Assembly: GCF_002494345.1 (NCBI RefSeq)
Contig: NZ_NXNI01000001.1
Span: 2,604,001-2,668,000, forward strand
From: Natrinema ejinorense
Lineage (GTDB): Archaea; Halobacteriota; Halobacteria; Halobacteriales; Natrialbaceae
Direction of reading: 5' to 3'
DNA: 64,000 nt
Part shown: piece by piece, positions 43,682 through 53,138 of the stretch
How positions within the stretch are numbered: position 1 is the stretch's first letter
How the letters are laid out: every line of letters begins with the position of its first letter
Notes under the pieces: model-generated
Databases searched by the model: none
Told to the model about the DNA's origin: nothing
Seen by the model: only the letters and a program-made list of their open reading frames with translations
Made by a program: the position numbers and the translations under genes

Positions 43682-44839
43682 ATGAAACCGTACCATTATG
43701 TGGCGGCATCCGTGTTGTTGGTCACGCTCGTAGTACCGACGGCTGCCATGACGATAGGTACGGACCGAGCCGCCGATAGCGTCGCTCTCGAGGCCAAGTC
43801 CGAGGCGTATGTGGCGGTAACCGACGGCGAAATCCGCCTTGACTTCGAGGCCCTCAACGACCGCGCGGTCACCCGCGCGGACGACGTATTCACGATCACG
43901 ATCACCGACGACGATGTCGAGCGGATCTGGATCGACCACGACGTGCCCGGGCTCACATTCTACCGGAGCGACCAGCCGACGGCAACGGTCAGCGAATCGA
44001 GTCCCCTCGAGCCCGCGGCCGGTGACACCGCGAGTATCGGTGTCGCGGTCGATACCCACGTCGCACAACCGGGGACCGAGACGTTCACAGTCACGGTGGA
44101 GTACGCGGACAACGAAACTGAGTCGGGGCAGTCCGCAGGTGGCTCAGGCGGATCGGGTTCCTCGACAGCAGCGTCCATCGAACCCTCGAGTTTCGACGTC
44201 TCACCGACGACAGTTTCGGCCGGAGAGACCGTAACCGCGACGGCGACGTATTGGAACGTCGGCGACGCCGCCGAATCGATGACGACGAGTCTGACCGTTG
44301 ACGGGACGGTCGTCGACCAGCGGACGATCACGCTCGCGCCCGGCGAGTCCAGAACCGTCTCGTTCGAGCGAACGATGGAGTGGACCGGGGCGTACGATGT
44401 CGGCATCCAGGGTGCTGGAAGCGCGTCGGTAACTGTCGAGGGGCCGCCGGTCGAGGTCGTCAACGCGACCGTCGTCGACCCCACCATTACGGTCGGGGAA
44501 TCGACGACGATCGAGGCGACTGTCAGAAATCCCACGAACGAGCGAGTGACGCGGACGCTCGAGTTGGCAATCGACGGAATCGTCGTCGATACCCGGGCCG
44601 TTTCGGTCCCGGCGAACGAGGACCGAACCGTGTCCTTCGAGCGACAGTTCGACGAATCTGGGACGTACGAGACTGCCGTCAGTGGCGAGACCGCGGGTCC
44701 GGTAACCGTCGAACGGGCTGCGTTCTCGATTCGGGATCGCGAACTCTCGCCGGAGACCGCGGCGGCGCTTGCACCCCCCGCGACGGCAGGGTTGTTGTTC
44801 CTGGCGATCGCCGCCAACCGCCGGTGGGCGTTCCTGTAG
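43682..44839 (+). CDS. membrane-anchored surface protein with TasA-like N-terminus and CARDB-like repeats
   Basis: 385 residues from ATG 43682. Hydrophobic leader, then an N-terminal beta domain (AYVAVTDGEIRLDFEALNDR), a Gly/Ser linker (about residues 150-165), and two Ig-like units with PTTVSAGETVTATATYWNVGD and PTITVGESTTIEATVRN, the CARDB pattern. A C-terminal hydrophobic helix (ALAPPATAGLLFLAIAANRR) anchors it in the membrane. Starts 51 nt after the DUF1102-like gene; probably co-transcribed with it. Confidence 0.8.
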   Translation: MKPYHYVAASVLLVTLVVPTAAMTIGTDRAADSVALEAKSEAYVAVTDGEIRLDFEALNDRAVTRADDVFTITITDDDVERIWIDHDVPGLTFYRSDQPTATVSESSPLEPAAGDTASIGVAVDTHVAQPGTETFTVTVEYADNETESGQSAGGSGGSGSSTAASIEPSSFDVSPTTVSAGETVTATATYWNVGDAAESMTTSLTVDGTVVDQRTITLAPGESRTVSFERTMEWTGAYDVGIQGAGSASVTVEGPPVEVVNATVVDPTITVGESTTIEATVRNPTNERVTRTLELAIDGIVVDTRAVSVPANEDRTVSFERQFDESGTYETAVSGETAGPVTVERAAFSIRDRELSPETAAALAPPATAGLLFLAIAANRRWAFL

Positions 44840-44917
44840 TCGTTGACCCGATGGTGTCACCGCGCCCCGATCAAACCGTCATCGTATGAGACCACTCGAC
44901 TCCCGACTCTCGCGACA

Positions 44918-44924
44918 TTTATAC
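44918..44924 (+). promoter_or_regulatory. TATA box of the signal peptidase gene
   Basis: TTTATAC 66 nt before the ATG at 44990; predicted start near 44948, a leader of ~42 nt. Confidence 0.55.
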
Positions 44925-44989
44925 TACTGGACTGATAACGTATCCTACTCGAATCGTTCCCGAACCATGACACTCTCTGGTAGTGACTG

Positions 44990-46168
44990 ATGACTGCCGG
45001 CACGCTCGTACAGCGGGGCCTCGGACTCGTGCTCGTCCTGGCCGTCCTCCTGTTAGTGGTCGGTCAGTTGCTCGGGCAGCCCATCCTGCTGGGGTACGTC
45101 GCGACCGGCAGTATGGAGCCGACGATGGACGCCGGCGACGGTTTCGTCGCGATTCCAAGTCTCGTTGCCGGCGACGTCCAGGAGGGAGACGTCGTCGTCT
45201 ATCAGGCACGAGAGCTTCACGACGGCGGGCTGACGACCCACCGCGTCGTCGGCGAGACCGATGAGGGGTACGTGACGAAAGGCGACGCCAACCCGTTTAC
45301 CGATCAGGACGGCGACGAGCCCCACGTCACCGAGGGCCAGATCGTCGCCGAAGTCTTGCAGGTGAACGGAGACGTGGTAACGATCCCGTATCTGGGGACC
45401 GTCGTCATGGGTGTCCGGGGAGTCGCGGCATCGGTCGCCGGCACGGTCGCGTCGGTGTTCGGACTGGCGACGATGTCGACGAACGGACTTGGTGCCCTCA
45501 TGGTCGCAGCCGGGGTCGCCTTGCTCGGCTTTGGGACCGTCTTCGATCGGCTCGGCCCGGGCCGGCGCGAGACGCGGCGCTCGCGTTCGCGCGAGAACGT
45601 GATCGCGTTCTGGACCGCGCTGGGACTCGTCTTGCTCGTGTTCGTCACGTTCGCAACCGCAGCGATGGTCGTCCCGTCGGGGACGACCGAGTACGAACTC
45701 GTGAGCAGCGAGTCGCCCGACGAGAACCCACAGATCGTCGCACCCGGCGAAACCGCGGAGCTTACCCGTACCGTCGACAACGCCGGCTATCTTCCCGTCG
45801 TCGTCGTCCACGAGCCCCAAAGCGGTCGGATCAGCGCCGATCCCTCACACCAGACGATCGGTATTCGGGGGAGTGGAGAAACAACGGTGTCGCTGTCCGC
45901 CCCTGACCGGACCGGCCAGTACACGCGTCACCTCGGTGAGTACCGCTATCTGGCAGTGTTGCCACCCGCCGTCCTGATCTGGCTTCACGGAGTCCACCCG
46001 CTTGCTGCCATTGCGGCGGTAAACGGCGTTATCGTCGCCGTTTCGGTCGTGATCGTCCTGCTGGTGTTTGGCAGCAGCGACATTCGGTTTCGGTCCGCGG
46101 GCGATCACGTCCCGCTGTCGACCAGACTCGAGCGGAAGCTTCGAAAGTGGCTCCGAAACCGGGAATAG
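44990..46168 (+). CDS. SipW-like signal peptidase I with C-terminal ectodomain
   Basis: 392 residues. The S26B peptidase part has a membrane anchor, GYVATGSMEPTMDAGD (Ser41 nucleophile), DVVVYQ and LTTHRVVGET (His84 in place of bacterial Lys), and GYVTKGDANPFTD (Asp99), i.e. the archaeal/ER Ser-His type. Two helices follow, then a ~100-residue outside module with VAPGETAELTRTVDNAGYLPVVVV and a final anchor. Dedicated processing of the neighbouring secreted proteins is inferred. The fused ectodomain is unusual for signal peptidases. Confidence 0.88.
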   Translation: MTAGTLVQRGLGLVLVLAVLLLVVGQLLGQPILLGYVATGSMEPTMDAGDGFVAIPSLVAGDVQEGDVVVYQARELHDGGLTTHRVVGETDEGYVTKGDANPFTDQDGDEPHVTEGQIVAEVLQVNGDVVTIPYLGTVVMGVRGVAASVAGTVASVFGLATMSTNGLGALMVAAGVALLGFGTVFDRLGPGRRETRRSRSRENVIAFWTALGLVLLVFVTFATAAMVVPSGTTEYELVSSESPDENPQIVAPGETAELTRTVDNAGYLPVVVVHEPQSGRISADPSHQTIGIRGSGETTVSLSAPDRTGQYTRHLGEYRYLAVLPPAVLIWLHGVHPLAAIAAVNGVIVAVSVVIVLLVFGSSDIRFRSAGDHVPLSTRLERKLRKWLRNRE

Positions 46169-46310
46169 CCGGCCTGGGGCCACTACCCTTATCACGGTCG
46201 ATTTCTTTCACTGAGACATGGACTGTCCCAATAACCGACGAGTTCGGAAGCGGACTGGTCGGCCAGCGAGCGTGTTCGGTCGGGAGGTTGCTCGTGGGGG
46301 ATGAACAGGG

Positions 46311-47495
46311 ATGATCGATAACCCCCGCCTCGAGTTGCTACTCGCCAAACAGGGACGGGCGATCGCGATCGCGTTGGTCGTCGTCGGCGTCCTGGCGATC
46401 GGAGCGACCGGTTGGGCCGTCGCGAACCCGGAAACCACGACGACTCCCCAGTTCGACGAGGAACGCGTCTCGACCGAGGGGCAAACCAGCGCGATCGTCG
46501 TCCAGGATGGACCGCTCTGGTCCGACGGTGACGAACTCACCGATAGCTCGGTCTACTTCTTGAACACGACGCCGGAACTGACCGTCGAGCCCAAGACGAC
46601 GCTGCGAAACGAAACCGATGGGGCCGCGATCGAGGATGCGAACGTCACCCACGAACTCACCCTGCGTTTCGATGCGGTTCGTGATGGGGCGGCGTTCTGG
46701 AACGAGAGCCACCAACTGCTCCGTGAGTCGCCGTCGGTCGAAACCGGGGTCGCAACGTCGGAGACGACGCTCGATATCGAATCCTACCGCCAGCGACAGC
46801 GCCAACTCGAGCGGGAGGTCAGCGGCGTCGGGACGGTCGAACTGATGTTGGAACTCCGTGTCGAGTACGACACGGGCCGCCATCAGGGAACGCTGACGAC
46901 CACGACGCCGGTAACGATTACCGAGGACGCCTATTGGCTGGAAGAATCCCTCTCGGACTCCGCGTCCCACAGCCATCGGAGCGGCACGATTCGGACGACC
47001 GAGTCCCGAAGTCCGGCGCTGATCGGCGGGCTGTCAGTGCTCGGGACGCTCTCGTTGGTCGCTGGGGCGGTCGTCGCTCGCCGGTCGCCAACCGATATCG
47101 AAGCCGCGCGACGTGCAGTGCACGAACAGCGCTACGCCGAGTGGATCTCGCGGGGATCGATCCCGATGTGGATCGGCGACTATCACGTCTCGCTGGATAC
47201 GCTCGAGGACGTCGTCGACGTCGCCATCGATACCAACGAGCGCGTCGTCCACGACCACCAGCGGGGGCTGTTCGCGGTCGTCAGCGACGGGGTCGTCTAC
47301 TACTACAGCGACCGCGGCCTCTGGGAGGAGACCGCGTGGCCGGAGATGGATCTCCAGGACCAGTCGGCCGTCGTCGACGCCGACGGAGAACTCCCGACCG
47401 GTGATGTCTCCGAACTCGACGGAATCGACGAATTCGCGGACGCCGACGATCCCGACGGCTTCGAAGACGACGAGGAAGTCTGGGAACAACTGTAG
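46311..47495 (+). CDS. DUF5305-type membrane protein of the signal peptidase locus
   Basis: 394 residues. N-terminal anchor helix (about residues 15-37), an extracytoplasmic beta-rich domain (including TTPVTITEDAYWLEE), a second helix (~236-258), and a cytoplasmic acidic end from HEQRYAEWISRG containing ISRGSIPMWIGDYHVSLDTLED. This fits DUF5305, which sits beside SipW-like peptidases in haloarchaea. It may present substrates or coordinate export. Its own TATA-like box (about 46185-46195) is possible. Confidence 0.82.
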   Translation: MIDNPRLELLLAKQGRAIAIALVVVGVLAIGATGWAVANPETTTTPQFDEERVSTEGQTSAIVVQDGPLWSDGDELTDSSVYFLNTTPELTVEPKTTLRNETDGAAIEDANVTHELTLRFDAVRDGAAFWNESHQLLRESPSVETGVATSETTLDIESYRQRQRQLEREVSGVGTVELMLELRVEYDTGRHQGTLTTTTPVTITEDAYWLEESLSDSASHSHRSGTIRTTESRSPALIGGLSVLGTLSLVAGAVVARRSPTDIEAARRAVHEQRYAEWISRGSIPMWIGDYHVSLDTLEDVVDVAIDTNERVVHDHQRGLFAVVSDGVVYYYSDRGLWEETAWPEMDLQDQSAVVDADGELPTGDVSELDGIDEFADADDPDGFEDDEEVWEQL

Positions 47496-47646
47496 CGGAC
47501 GGGGTCCCGACGATGTCGCCACTGCTTCCGACGGCTCACGTGTCTGCGAAATCAGACAGCATTACTCATAATATTTCAAACGTGCGTCTTGCCTGATTGA
47601 TCATAAACGAAATCCCTATACGATCGATCTGCAAAAATTGCTGCGT

Positions 47647-49257
47647 ATGGAGACGCCACTCATTGTCACGGATTTCCTCGAGCAGGCACGGGACCACTAC
47701 GGGGACGAGGAAGCGATCGTGGGTGCCGACGGCGATCGGTTCACCTACGCGGAGTTCGGCGAACGGGTCGACCGCTTCGCAGCGGCGCTACAGGAGCGTG
47801 GAATCGAGAAAGGGGATCGCGTCGCCGTTCTCGATCCGAACACCCACTACCACCTCGAAGCGGCGTTTGGCGCGATGCAACTCGGGGCGGTCCACACGCC
47901 GTTGAACTACCGACTCGAGCCGGACGACTACGAGTACATCCTGTCGGACGCGGGCGTCGACGTGGTTTTCGCCGACTACGAGTACGCAGCGAAGATCGAA
48001 GCGATCCGCGACGACGTGCCGACGGAGACGTTCGTAACGAACGATGCCGACGCTGTCGAGGGCAAGTGGGAGGAGTTCGATGCACTCGTTTCGGCTGCCG
48101 ACACCGAGTTCGACCGCCCCGAGATGAGCGAGGACGAGATCATCACGATCAACTACACTTCGGGGACGACGGGCGATCCGAAAGGGGTCTGTCGCACGCA
48201 TCGGTCCGAGACGATCCACGCGTACCTGATGTCGATCTACCACGAGATCACCGACGACGACACCTACCTGTGGACGCTGCCGATGTTCCACGTCAACGGC
48301 TGGGGGCACATCTACGCGGTGACCGGGATGGGTGCGACCCACGTCTGTACGCGCGGGGTCAACGCCGACGAGGTCGTCTCGTCGATCCGCGAGGAGGACG
48401 TGTCGTTCCTCTGTGCGGCACCGGCAGTGCTCAATCAACTGATCGACTACTACGAGAGCGAGGGCGAACCCGCGATGATGGGCGAGAAGCAAGTTCGCGT
48501 GACGACCGCCGGCAGCGCGCCGCCGGAGGCGACCATTCGGGCCGTCGAGGATCGGTTCGGCTGGTATCTGAAACACCTCTACGGGGCGACGGAAACGGGC
48601 CCGCTGATCACGATCTCCGACGCGAAGCGGCTCATGACCGACGACAACCGCTTCGAGATCAAGAAGCGCCAGGGGATGGGCGTCCTCGGCACCGACGTCC
48701 GCGTCGTCGACGAGGACGGCGCGGACGTTCCGCGCGACGATGCGACGCTGGGCGAGGTCGTCGTCCGTGGCAACCAGATCATGGATCGCTACTGGAACAA
48801 GCCCGAAGCGACCGAAGAGGCGTTCAACGATCGCGTCGAAGGCTATTACCACACCGGCGATCTCGCGACCGTCGACGAGAACGGCATGATCGCGATCCGG
48901 GACCGCAAGAAAGACATCATCATTTCGGGCGGGGAGAACATCTCGAGCATCGAACTCGAGGACACCTTATTCGACCACGAAGCGGTGGCGGATGCGGCAG
49001 TGATTCCGGCCCCGAGCGAGCAGTGGGGCGAGACGCCGAAGGCCTTCGTCGTGCCGTCGAACGGCGATCCGACCGATCCGCCGGTGTCGGCCGACGAACT
49101 GACCGAGTTCACTCGCGAACAGCTGGCGAGTTACAAGGTCGTTCGCCGGATCGAATACGTCGCAGAGCTCCCCAAGACCGCGACCGGGAAGACCCAGAAG
49201 TACGAACTCCGCCAGGAGGAGTGGGCCGACGAAGACCGGATGATCGGCGAGGGATAG
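47647..49257 (+). CDS. acyl-CoA synthetase (AMP-forming)
   Basis: 536 residues from ATG 47647. Adenylate-forming family motifs: YTSGTTGDPKG (A3), YGATETG (A5), YHTGDL (A7), ISGGENISS and the catalytic Lys in PKTATGKTQKYEL. Activates a carboxylic acid to acyl-CoA; its length and motifs resemble medium/long-chain fatty-acyl-CoA ligases. A TTG three codons earlier (47638) is not favoured. TATA-like CCCTATACG lies ~29 nt upstream of the ATG. Monocistronic. Confidence 0.92.
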   Translation: METPLIVTDFLEQARDHYGDEEAIVGADGDRFTYAEFGERVDRFAAALQERGIEKGDRVAVLDPNTHYHLEAAFGAMQLGAVHTPLNYRLEPDDYEYILSDAGVDVVFADYEYAAKIEAIRDDVPTETFVTNDADAVEGKWEEFDALVSAADTEFDRPEMSEDEIITINYTSGTTGDPKGVCRTHRSETIHAYLMSIYHEITDDDTYLWTLPMFHVNGWGHIYAVTGMGATHVCTRGVNADEVVSSIREEDVSFLCAAPAVLNQLIDYYESEGEPAMMGEKQVRVTTAGSAPPEATIRAVEDRFGWYLKHLYGATETGPLITISDAKRLMTDDNRFEIKKRQGMGVLGTDVRVVDEDGADVPRDDATLGEVVVRGNQIMDRYWNKPEATEEAFNDRVEGYYHTGDLATVDENGMIAIRDRKKDIIISGGENISSIELEDTLFDHEAVADAAVIPAPSEQWGETPKAFVVPSNGDPTDPPVSADELTEFTREQLASYKVVRRIEYVAELPKTATGKTQKYELRQEEWADEDRMIGEG

Positions 49258-49499
49258 TTCCTGCCGAACCGTACGGGAGCCGGTTTTTCAGCCACGGATC
49301 GAACTCACGGAGACGAATATACACGTCCGACCGACTCCCGGTACGTTCGACCGGTTGCTCCGGATCGACCACGGCACTCAGACTCGGTCGTTCGACGGCC
49401 CAACGGACACTTTACCAGAGTAACAGTGTCGTAATCTACCACACTCACGATCCCGGTAAGGCTCAACTTTTATACTTCTGGGGCGTTTCGAATCGTAAT

Positions 49500-49796
49500 A
49501 TGGCAGAGACCGACGGGGAGGAAATCGAAGACTTGCCACCGAGTGCGAAACTCGTCTTCAAGGTCCTCGAGTACGACGGGCCGCTGACGCAAAAACAGAT
49601 CGTCGAGGAATCGATGCTCTCGGCCCGGACGGTACGATACGCGCTCGAGCGCCTCGAAGAGATCGGGATCGTCGACGAGGACATCTACTTTGCGGACGCT
49701 CGACAGAGCCTCTACCGGCTCGAGGACCCGGTCGCAGCCGACGGGAACGGCGGCGTCGACGAGTCCCCGAAAAAGGACGCCTGCTGCGCGGAATAA
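49500..49796 (+). CDS. winged-helix transcriptional regulator
   Basis: 98 residues. LPPSAKLVFKVLEYDGPLTQKQIVEES and SARTVRYALERLEEIGIVDED form a compact winged helix of the MarR/ArsR kind found throughout haloarchaea; the C-terminal tail ends DACCAE with adjacent cysteines. A TTTTATAC box at 49468-49475 lies 25-32 nt upstream, fitting a leaderless mRNA. Target unknown. Confidence 0.88.
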   Translation: MAETDGEEIEDLPPSAKLVFKVLEYDGPLTQKQIVEESMLSARTVRYALERLEEIGIVDEDIYFADARQSLYRLEDPVAADGNGGVDESPKKDACCAE

Positions 49797-49841
49797 CGGG
49801 GCAAGCGGCAGTATTATTTTCCAGCGGTGACCGTCCTCGAT

Positions 49842-50255
49842 ATGGACAAAGAGCGGTTACCGCGATGGGGATGGCTGCTGGCCGGCCTGTTCGTCGCGGC
49901 ACTGGTCGCAAATCTGCTCAACCTATTCGTGCTCGTGCCGACGGTGTTCCCCGAGGAATACCGGGCGGTCACGGTCATCACGACGATGTCGCCGGTGTTG
50001 ATCTACGTCGGCGTCTGGTACGACGAGCACCGACAACACTACTGGGAGCAGTCGGGGGCGCATATCGCCGGCGACGTCCTGTTCGTCGTGACGGGGGCTG
50101 CCCTGGGATCGGCGATCGTGCTCGTGGCGATCGTCGATTTCGGGATCCCCGCCTTCCTCCGTGAAGTCCTCGCGATGGGTGCCGGGTTCCTCATGTCGTG
50201 GGGGCTGTTCTGGTGGCGCAACCCCGACGTCTACGCCGACGAATCCGCGCGGTGA
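49842..50255 (+). CDS. four-helix membrane protein, function unknown
   Basis: 137 residues from ATG 49842 (a GTG at 49827 is possible). Four hydrophobic helices; helix 1 starts PRWGWLLAGLFVAALVAN and the last ends FLMSWGLFWWRNPD. A GTATTATTTT box 22-31 nt upstream supports the ATG. No recognised domain. Confidence 0.7.
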   Translation: MDKERLPRWGWLLAGLFVAALVANLLNLFVLVPTVFPEEYRAVTVITTMSPVLIYVGVWYDEHRQHYWEQSGAHIAGDVLFVVTGAALGSAIVLVAIVDFGIPAFLREVLAMGAGFLMSWGLFWWRNPDVYADESAR

Positions 50256-50275
50256 ACCGCTACGTGTCCCGCCCG

Positions 50276-51151
50276 TTAGCGATCGATCCCCGGCGTCGGC
50301 GGCGTGGTCCGTTTGTGTTCGCTGTCGGCGTGCAACGACGCGATCTCGCGAGCCGTCTCGCGGTCGATCCGCAGGTCCGCGATCGCCTCCTCGAGGGAGT
50401 ACTCCGCGTCGACGAGCCGGTACAGTAGCGGATCGATGACCTCGTAGCGCGCGCCGAGTTCGCCGGCGTCGGTCTGCGTGGCCCAGAACCCAGCCGTCGG
50501 CTCCTTGGAGATGATCCGCCGCGGGAGCCCGACGTGTTTCGCGAGTGCGCGGACCTCCGTCTTGTAGCAGTCGCCGATCGGATAGGCGTCGGCCCCGCCG
50601 TCTCCATACTTCGTGAAGTAGCCCAGCAACCGCTCGGAACGGTTCGCAGTGCCGAGGACGAGCCGTGACTGGCTGTTCGCCGCGTAGTAGGCGGTAACCA
50701 TCCGCAGCCGCGCGACGGCGTTGCCGACCTCGTGGGTGCGTTCGTCGGGCCGCTCGCGCTCGTCCGATTCCGGGTCGAGTTCGTCCGCGACCGTTCCCTC
50801 GAAGGCCTCGAGGAGCGGCCGCAGCTGAATCGCTTCGTAATCGATCCCCAGTCCCTCGGCGAGCGTCCGGGCGTCACTGACGTGGGCCCCGTCCGTTTTG
50901 TGACAGGGCAGCCCCAGTCCGAGCACGTTCTCGTTGCCCACGGCTTCGACGGCGAGCGCCGCCGTCAGCGTCGAGTCGAGTCCGCCGCTCATCGCCACGA
51001 CGACGCCGTCCGCGCCGGCGTCGGCGACGCTGGTCCGGATCGCGTCCACGATCCGCTCGCGGACGACCTCGAGCGAGCGGCGATCCGTGACGAACGCCCC
51101 GTTCGTACGCTCCACATCCGAGAAGACGAATGTCGTGCTATCTACGCTCAT
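50276..51151 (-). CDS. nadE: NAD synthase (ammonia-dependent)
   Basis: 291 residues. Catalyses ATP-dependent amidation of deamido-NAD. The PP-loop SGGLDST is at about residue 55, followed by family segments LGTANRSERLLGYFTKYGDGGADAYPIGDCYKTEV and a C-terminal PTAGFWATQTDAGELG, here split to stay short: the two blocks are TANRSERLLGYFTKYGD and IGDCYKTEV. No glutaminase domain, so ammonia-dependent. Monocistronic. Confidence 0.95.
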   Translation of the reverse strand: MSVDSTTFVFSDVERTNGAFVTDRRSLEVVRERIVDAIRTSVADAGADGVVVAMSGGLDSTLTAALAVEAVGNENVLGLGLPCHKTDGAHVSDARTLAEGLGIDYEAIQLRPLLEAFEGTVADELDPESDERERPDERTHEVGNAVARLRMVTAYYAANSQSRLVLGTANRSERLLGYFTKYGDGGADAYPIGDCYKTEVRALAKHVGLPRRIISKEPTAGFWATQTDAGELGARYEVIDPLLYRLVDAEYSLEEAIADLRIDRETAREIASLHADSEHKRTTPPTPGIDR

Positions 51152-51424
51152 GCGTTGGAATCACTCTGTTGACCACACAATATCTGAACGCTCGTTTTGT
51201 ATATGAAGCTAATCCTTAAACACCTAATTGTTCACCACCGTGTCGAGGGCACACACGATCCAGTATCTTCGGAGTTTGCTGATCATGTGCCCACTTTCAC
51301 GCCACAAAAACTTCCCTGCCGTACGTTTGCAGTCTTCCCGTCGGCCGGATCGATCGTCACCGGGGCCTTCCGCTCGCTCGAGTCCCGCTGCGAGAATACG
51401 TGAGATGGGTCCCCGGATCGTCGT

Positions 51425-52027
51425 TTACCTCGAGGAGAGGTATCGACCGACGGCGTAGACGACGCAGGAACTGATCGCCGCCGCGGCACCGACGGCGATC
51501 ACGGGTACCGAGACGCCGGTCTGTCCGTAGGGATTTCGCGGCGCGGATTCGACGACGGCGGTGACGGTCTCGACGCCGGCGTGGCCGAGCAGGAAGAACC
51601 CGACCGTGATCAGGATCGCGAAGCCGCCGGTCGCCAGTCCGAACATCGACGCGACGTCCTCGACGTTCAGTAACGCGTGTACCTGCGACTCCGAGAGGGA
51701 GGGTTCGTACCGCCGACGTGCGATCGCTACCGCGACGAGACAGGTTGCAGTCCCCAGTTCAATGCTGCCGGCGTAGACCCCGACCCAGAGGACCAGCGGC
51801 GACGACCACAGCGGATCGCCGCCCGGGAACGCCGCTTGCACCGACGATGGATAGGTGGCGACGATCGGAGCGACGAGCGCGAGCGCGAACAGCAGGCCGC
51901 TCTGGTAGACGAGCTTTTGCGGAATTCGGCGCTTGATCAGCGCGTATCGCTCTACTCTGAGTCGTTCGTACGTCGATTCGCCGAGGAGTGCGTCCGCGAT
52001 CGGATCGTTCGGATCAGTCGAAGTCAT
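51425..52027 (-). CDS. multi-helix membrane protein, function unknown
   Basis: 200 residues from MTSTDPNDPIADALL. About five hydrophobic helices between residues 40 and 195; a basic stretch (RYALIKRRIPQKLVYQ) precedes the first. No recognised family. Divergent from the bacteriorhodopsin gene. An upstream extension to 52108 is not supported. Confidence 0.65.
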   Translation of the reverse strand: MTSTDPNDPIADALLGESTYERLRVERYALIKRRIPQKLVYQSGLLFALALVAPIVATYPSSVQAAFPGGDPLWSSPLVLWVGVYAGSIELGTATCLVAVAIARRRYEPSLSESQVHALLNVEDVASMFGLATGGFAILITVGFFLLGHAGVETVTAVVESAPRNPYGQTGVSVPVIAVGAAAAISSCVVYAVGRYLSSR

Positions 52028-52142
52028 CGGTTGTGGTAGGCGCTTTGCGATCGGGATATCCGACCGGACACAGAACGTCGCAAAATACGCTGTGGTTTCA
52101 CTCTCCACGTCAAATTACTGGACGTACACGAAATGATAGAGG

Positions 52143-52173
52143 TTATTTCCGTTAGGCTCAAGCAGTATGTATT
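52143..52173 (+). promoter_or_regulatory. candidate bop promoter with UAS-like element
   Basis: A TATA-like GTATGTAT (52165-52172) lies ~25 nt before the ATG at 52194. Just upstream TTCCGTTAGG (52148-52156) is at about -38 to -46, the position of the Bat-activated upstream element in Halobacterium bop. Binding is inferred from position and partial likeness only. Confidence 0.35.
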
Positions 52174-52193
52174 GCCCCACCCTAGCAACCACC

Positions 52194-52919
52194 ATGGCCG
52201 CAACAGTTGGCCCAGAATCCATATGGCTGTGGATCGGCACGATCGGCATGACCCTCGGAACCCTGTACTTCGTCGGGCGCGGACGTGGCGTTCGCGACCA
52301 GAAGATGCAGGAGTTCTACATCATCACGATCTTCATCACGACCATCGCCGCTGCGATGTACTTCGCGATGGCGACCGGCTTCGGCATCACCGAAGTCATG
52401 GTCGGCGACGAGGCGCTCACGATTTACTGGGCGCGCTACGCCGACTGGCTGTTCACGACGCCGCTGCTGCTGCTCGACCTCTCGCTGCTAGCCGGAGCGA
52501 ACCGAAACACGATCGCGACGCTGATCGGACTCGACATCTTCATGATCGGGACCGGCGCGATCGCGGCGTTTGCGTCCTCCCCGGGCACCCGGATCGCCTG
52601 GTGGGCGATCAGCACCGGCGCTCTGCTCACCCTGCTGTACGTCCTCGTCGGGACGCTCTCCGAGAACGCGCGCAGTCAATCCCCTGAAGTCGCGTCGCTG
52701 TTCGGGCGACTCCGCAACCTGGTCATCGTGCTGTGGTTCCTCTACCCGGTGGTCTGGATCCTCGGTACAGAGGGGACGTTCGGCATCCTCCCGCTGTACT
52801 GGGAAACCGCCGCGTTCATGGCGCTCGATCTCTCGGCGAAGATCGGATTCGGAGTGGTCCTGCTCCAGAGTCGTTCCGTCCTGGAGCGGGTCACGACGCC
52901 GACGGCCGTACCGGCCTGA
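52194..52919 (+). CDS. bop: bacteriorhodopsin (light-driven proton pump)
   Basis: 241 residues from MAATVGPES. Seven helices with the retinal lysine in LDLSAKIGFG (Lys216), Schiff-base counterions Asp84 and Asp212, proton donor Asp95 (ARYADWLFTTPLLLLDL), Arg81, and the release-group glutamates Glu193 and Glu204. This is the full set needed for proton pumping. It lies directly upstream of a halorhodopsin and a lycopene cyclase, the last giving beta-carotene as retinal precursor. No separate sensory transducer, brp or bat is in the window. Confidence 0.96.
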   Translation: MAATVGPESIWLWIGTIGMTLGTLYFVGRGRGVRDQKMQEFYIITIFITTIAAAMYFAMATGFGITEVMVGDEALTIYWARYADWLFTTPLLLLDLSLLAGANRNTIATLIGLDIFMIGTGAIAAFASSPGTRIAWWAISTGALLTLLYVLVGTLSENARSQSPEVASLFGRLRNLVIVLWFLYPVVWILGTEGTFGILPLYWETAAFMALDLSAKIGFGVVLLQSRSVLERVTTPTAVPA

Positions 52920-53138
52920 GGACGCAGCGTCGACTCCCGACGGTCGGCTTCGCGGCGCTCGTCTCGCAGCCGACCCGCGATCGATTTCGTTCGCCGGATC
53001 GAAGCGAGTACCCGACGGACGGCGTCCGCGATCGACGCAATAACGCAGCCCCGGACGCTATTCCGGTCACTGCTCGTGAGTCTCTGGATCGGGACGGGCA
53101 CTCGTTTATGTGTCGCGCTCGTGAAGCGATCCCCGTTC

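Noticed and set aside
51197-51403. 68-codon plus-strand frame upstream of nadE
   Set aside because: Lower GC than the surrounding genes, no clear promoter spacing and no family match; left as non-coding.
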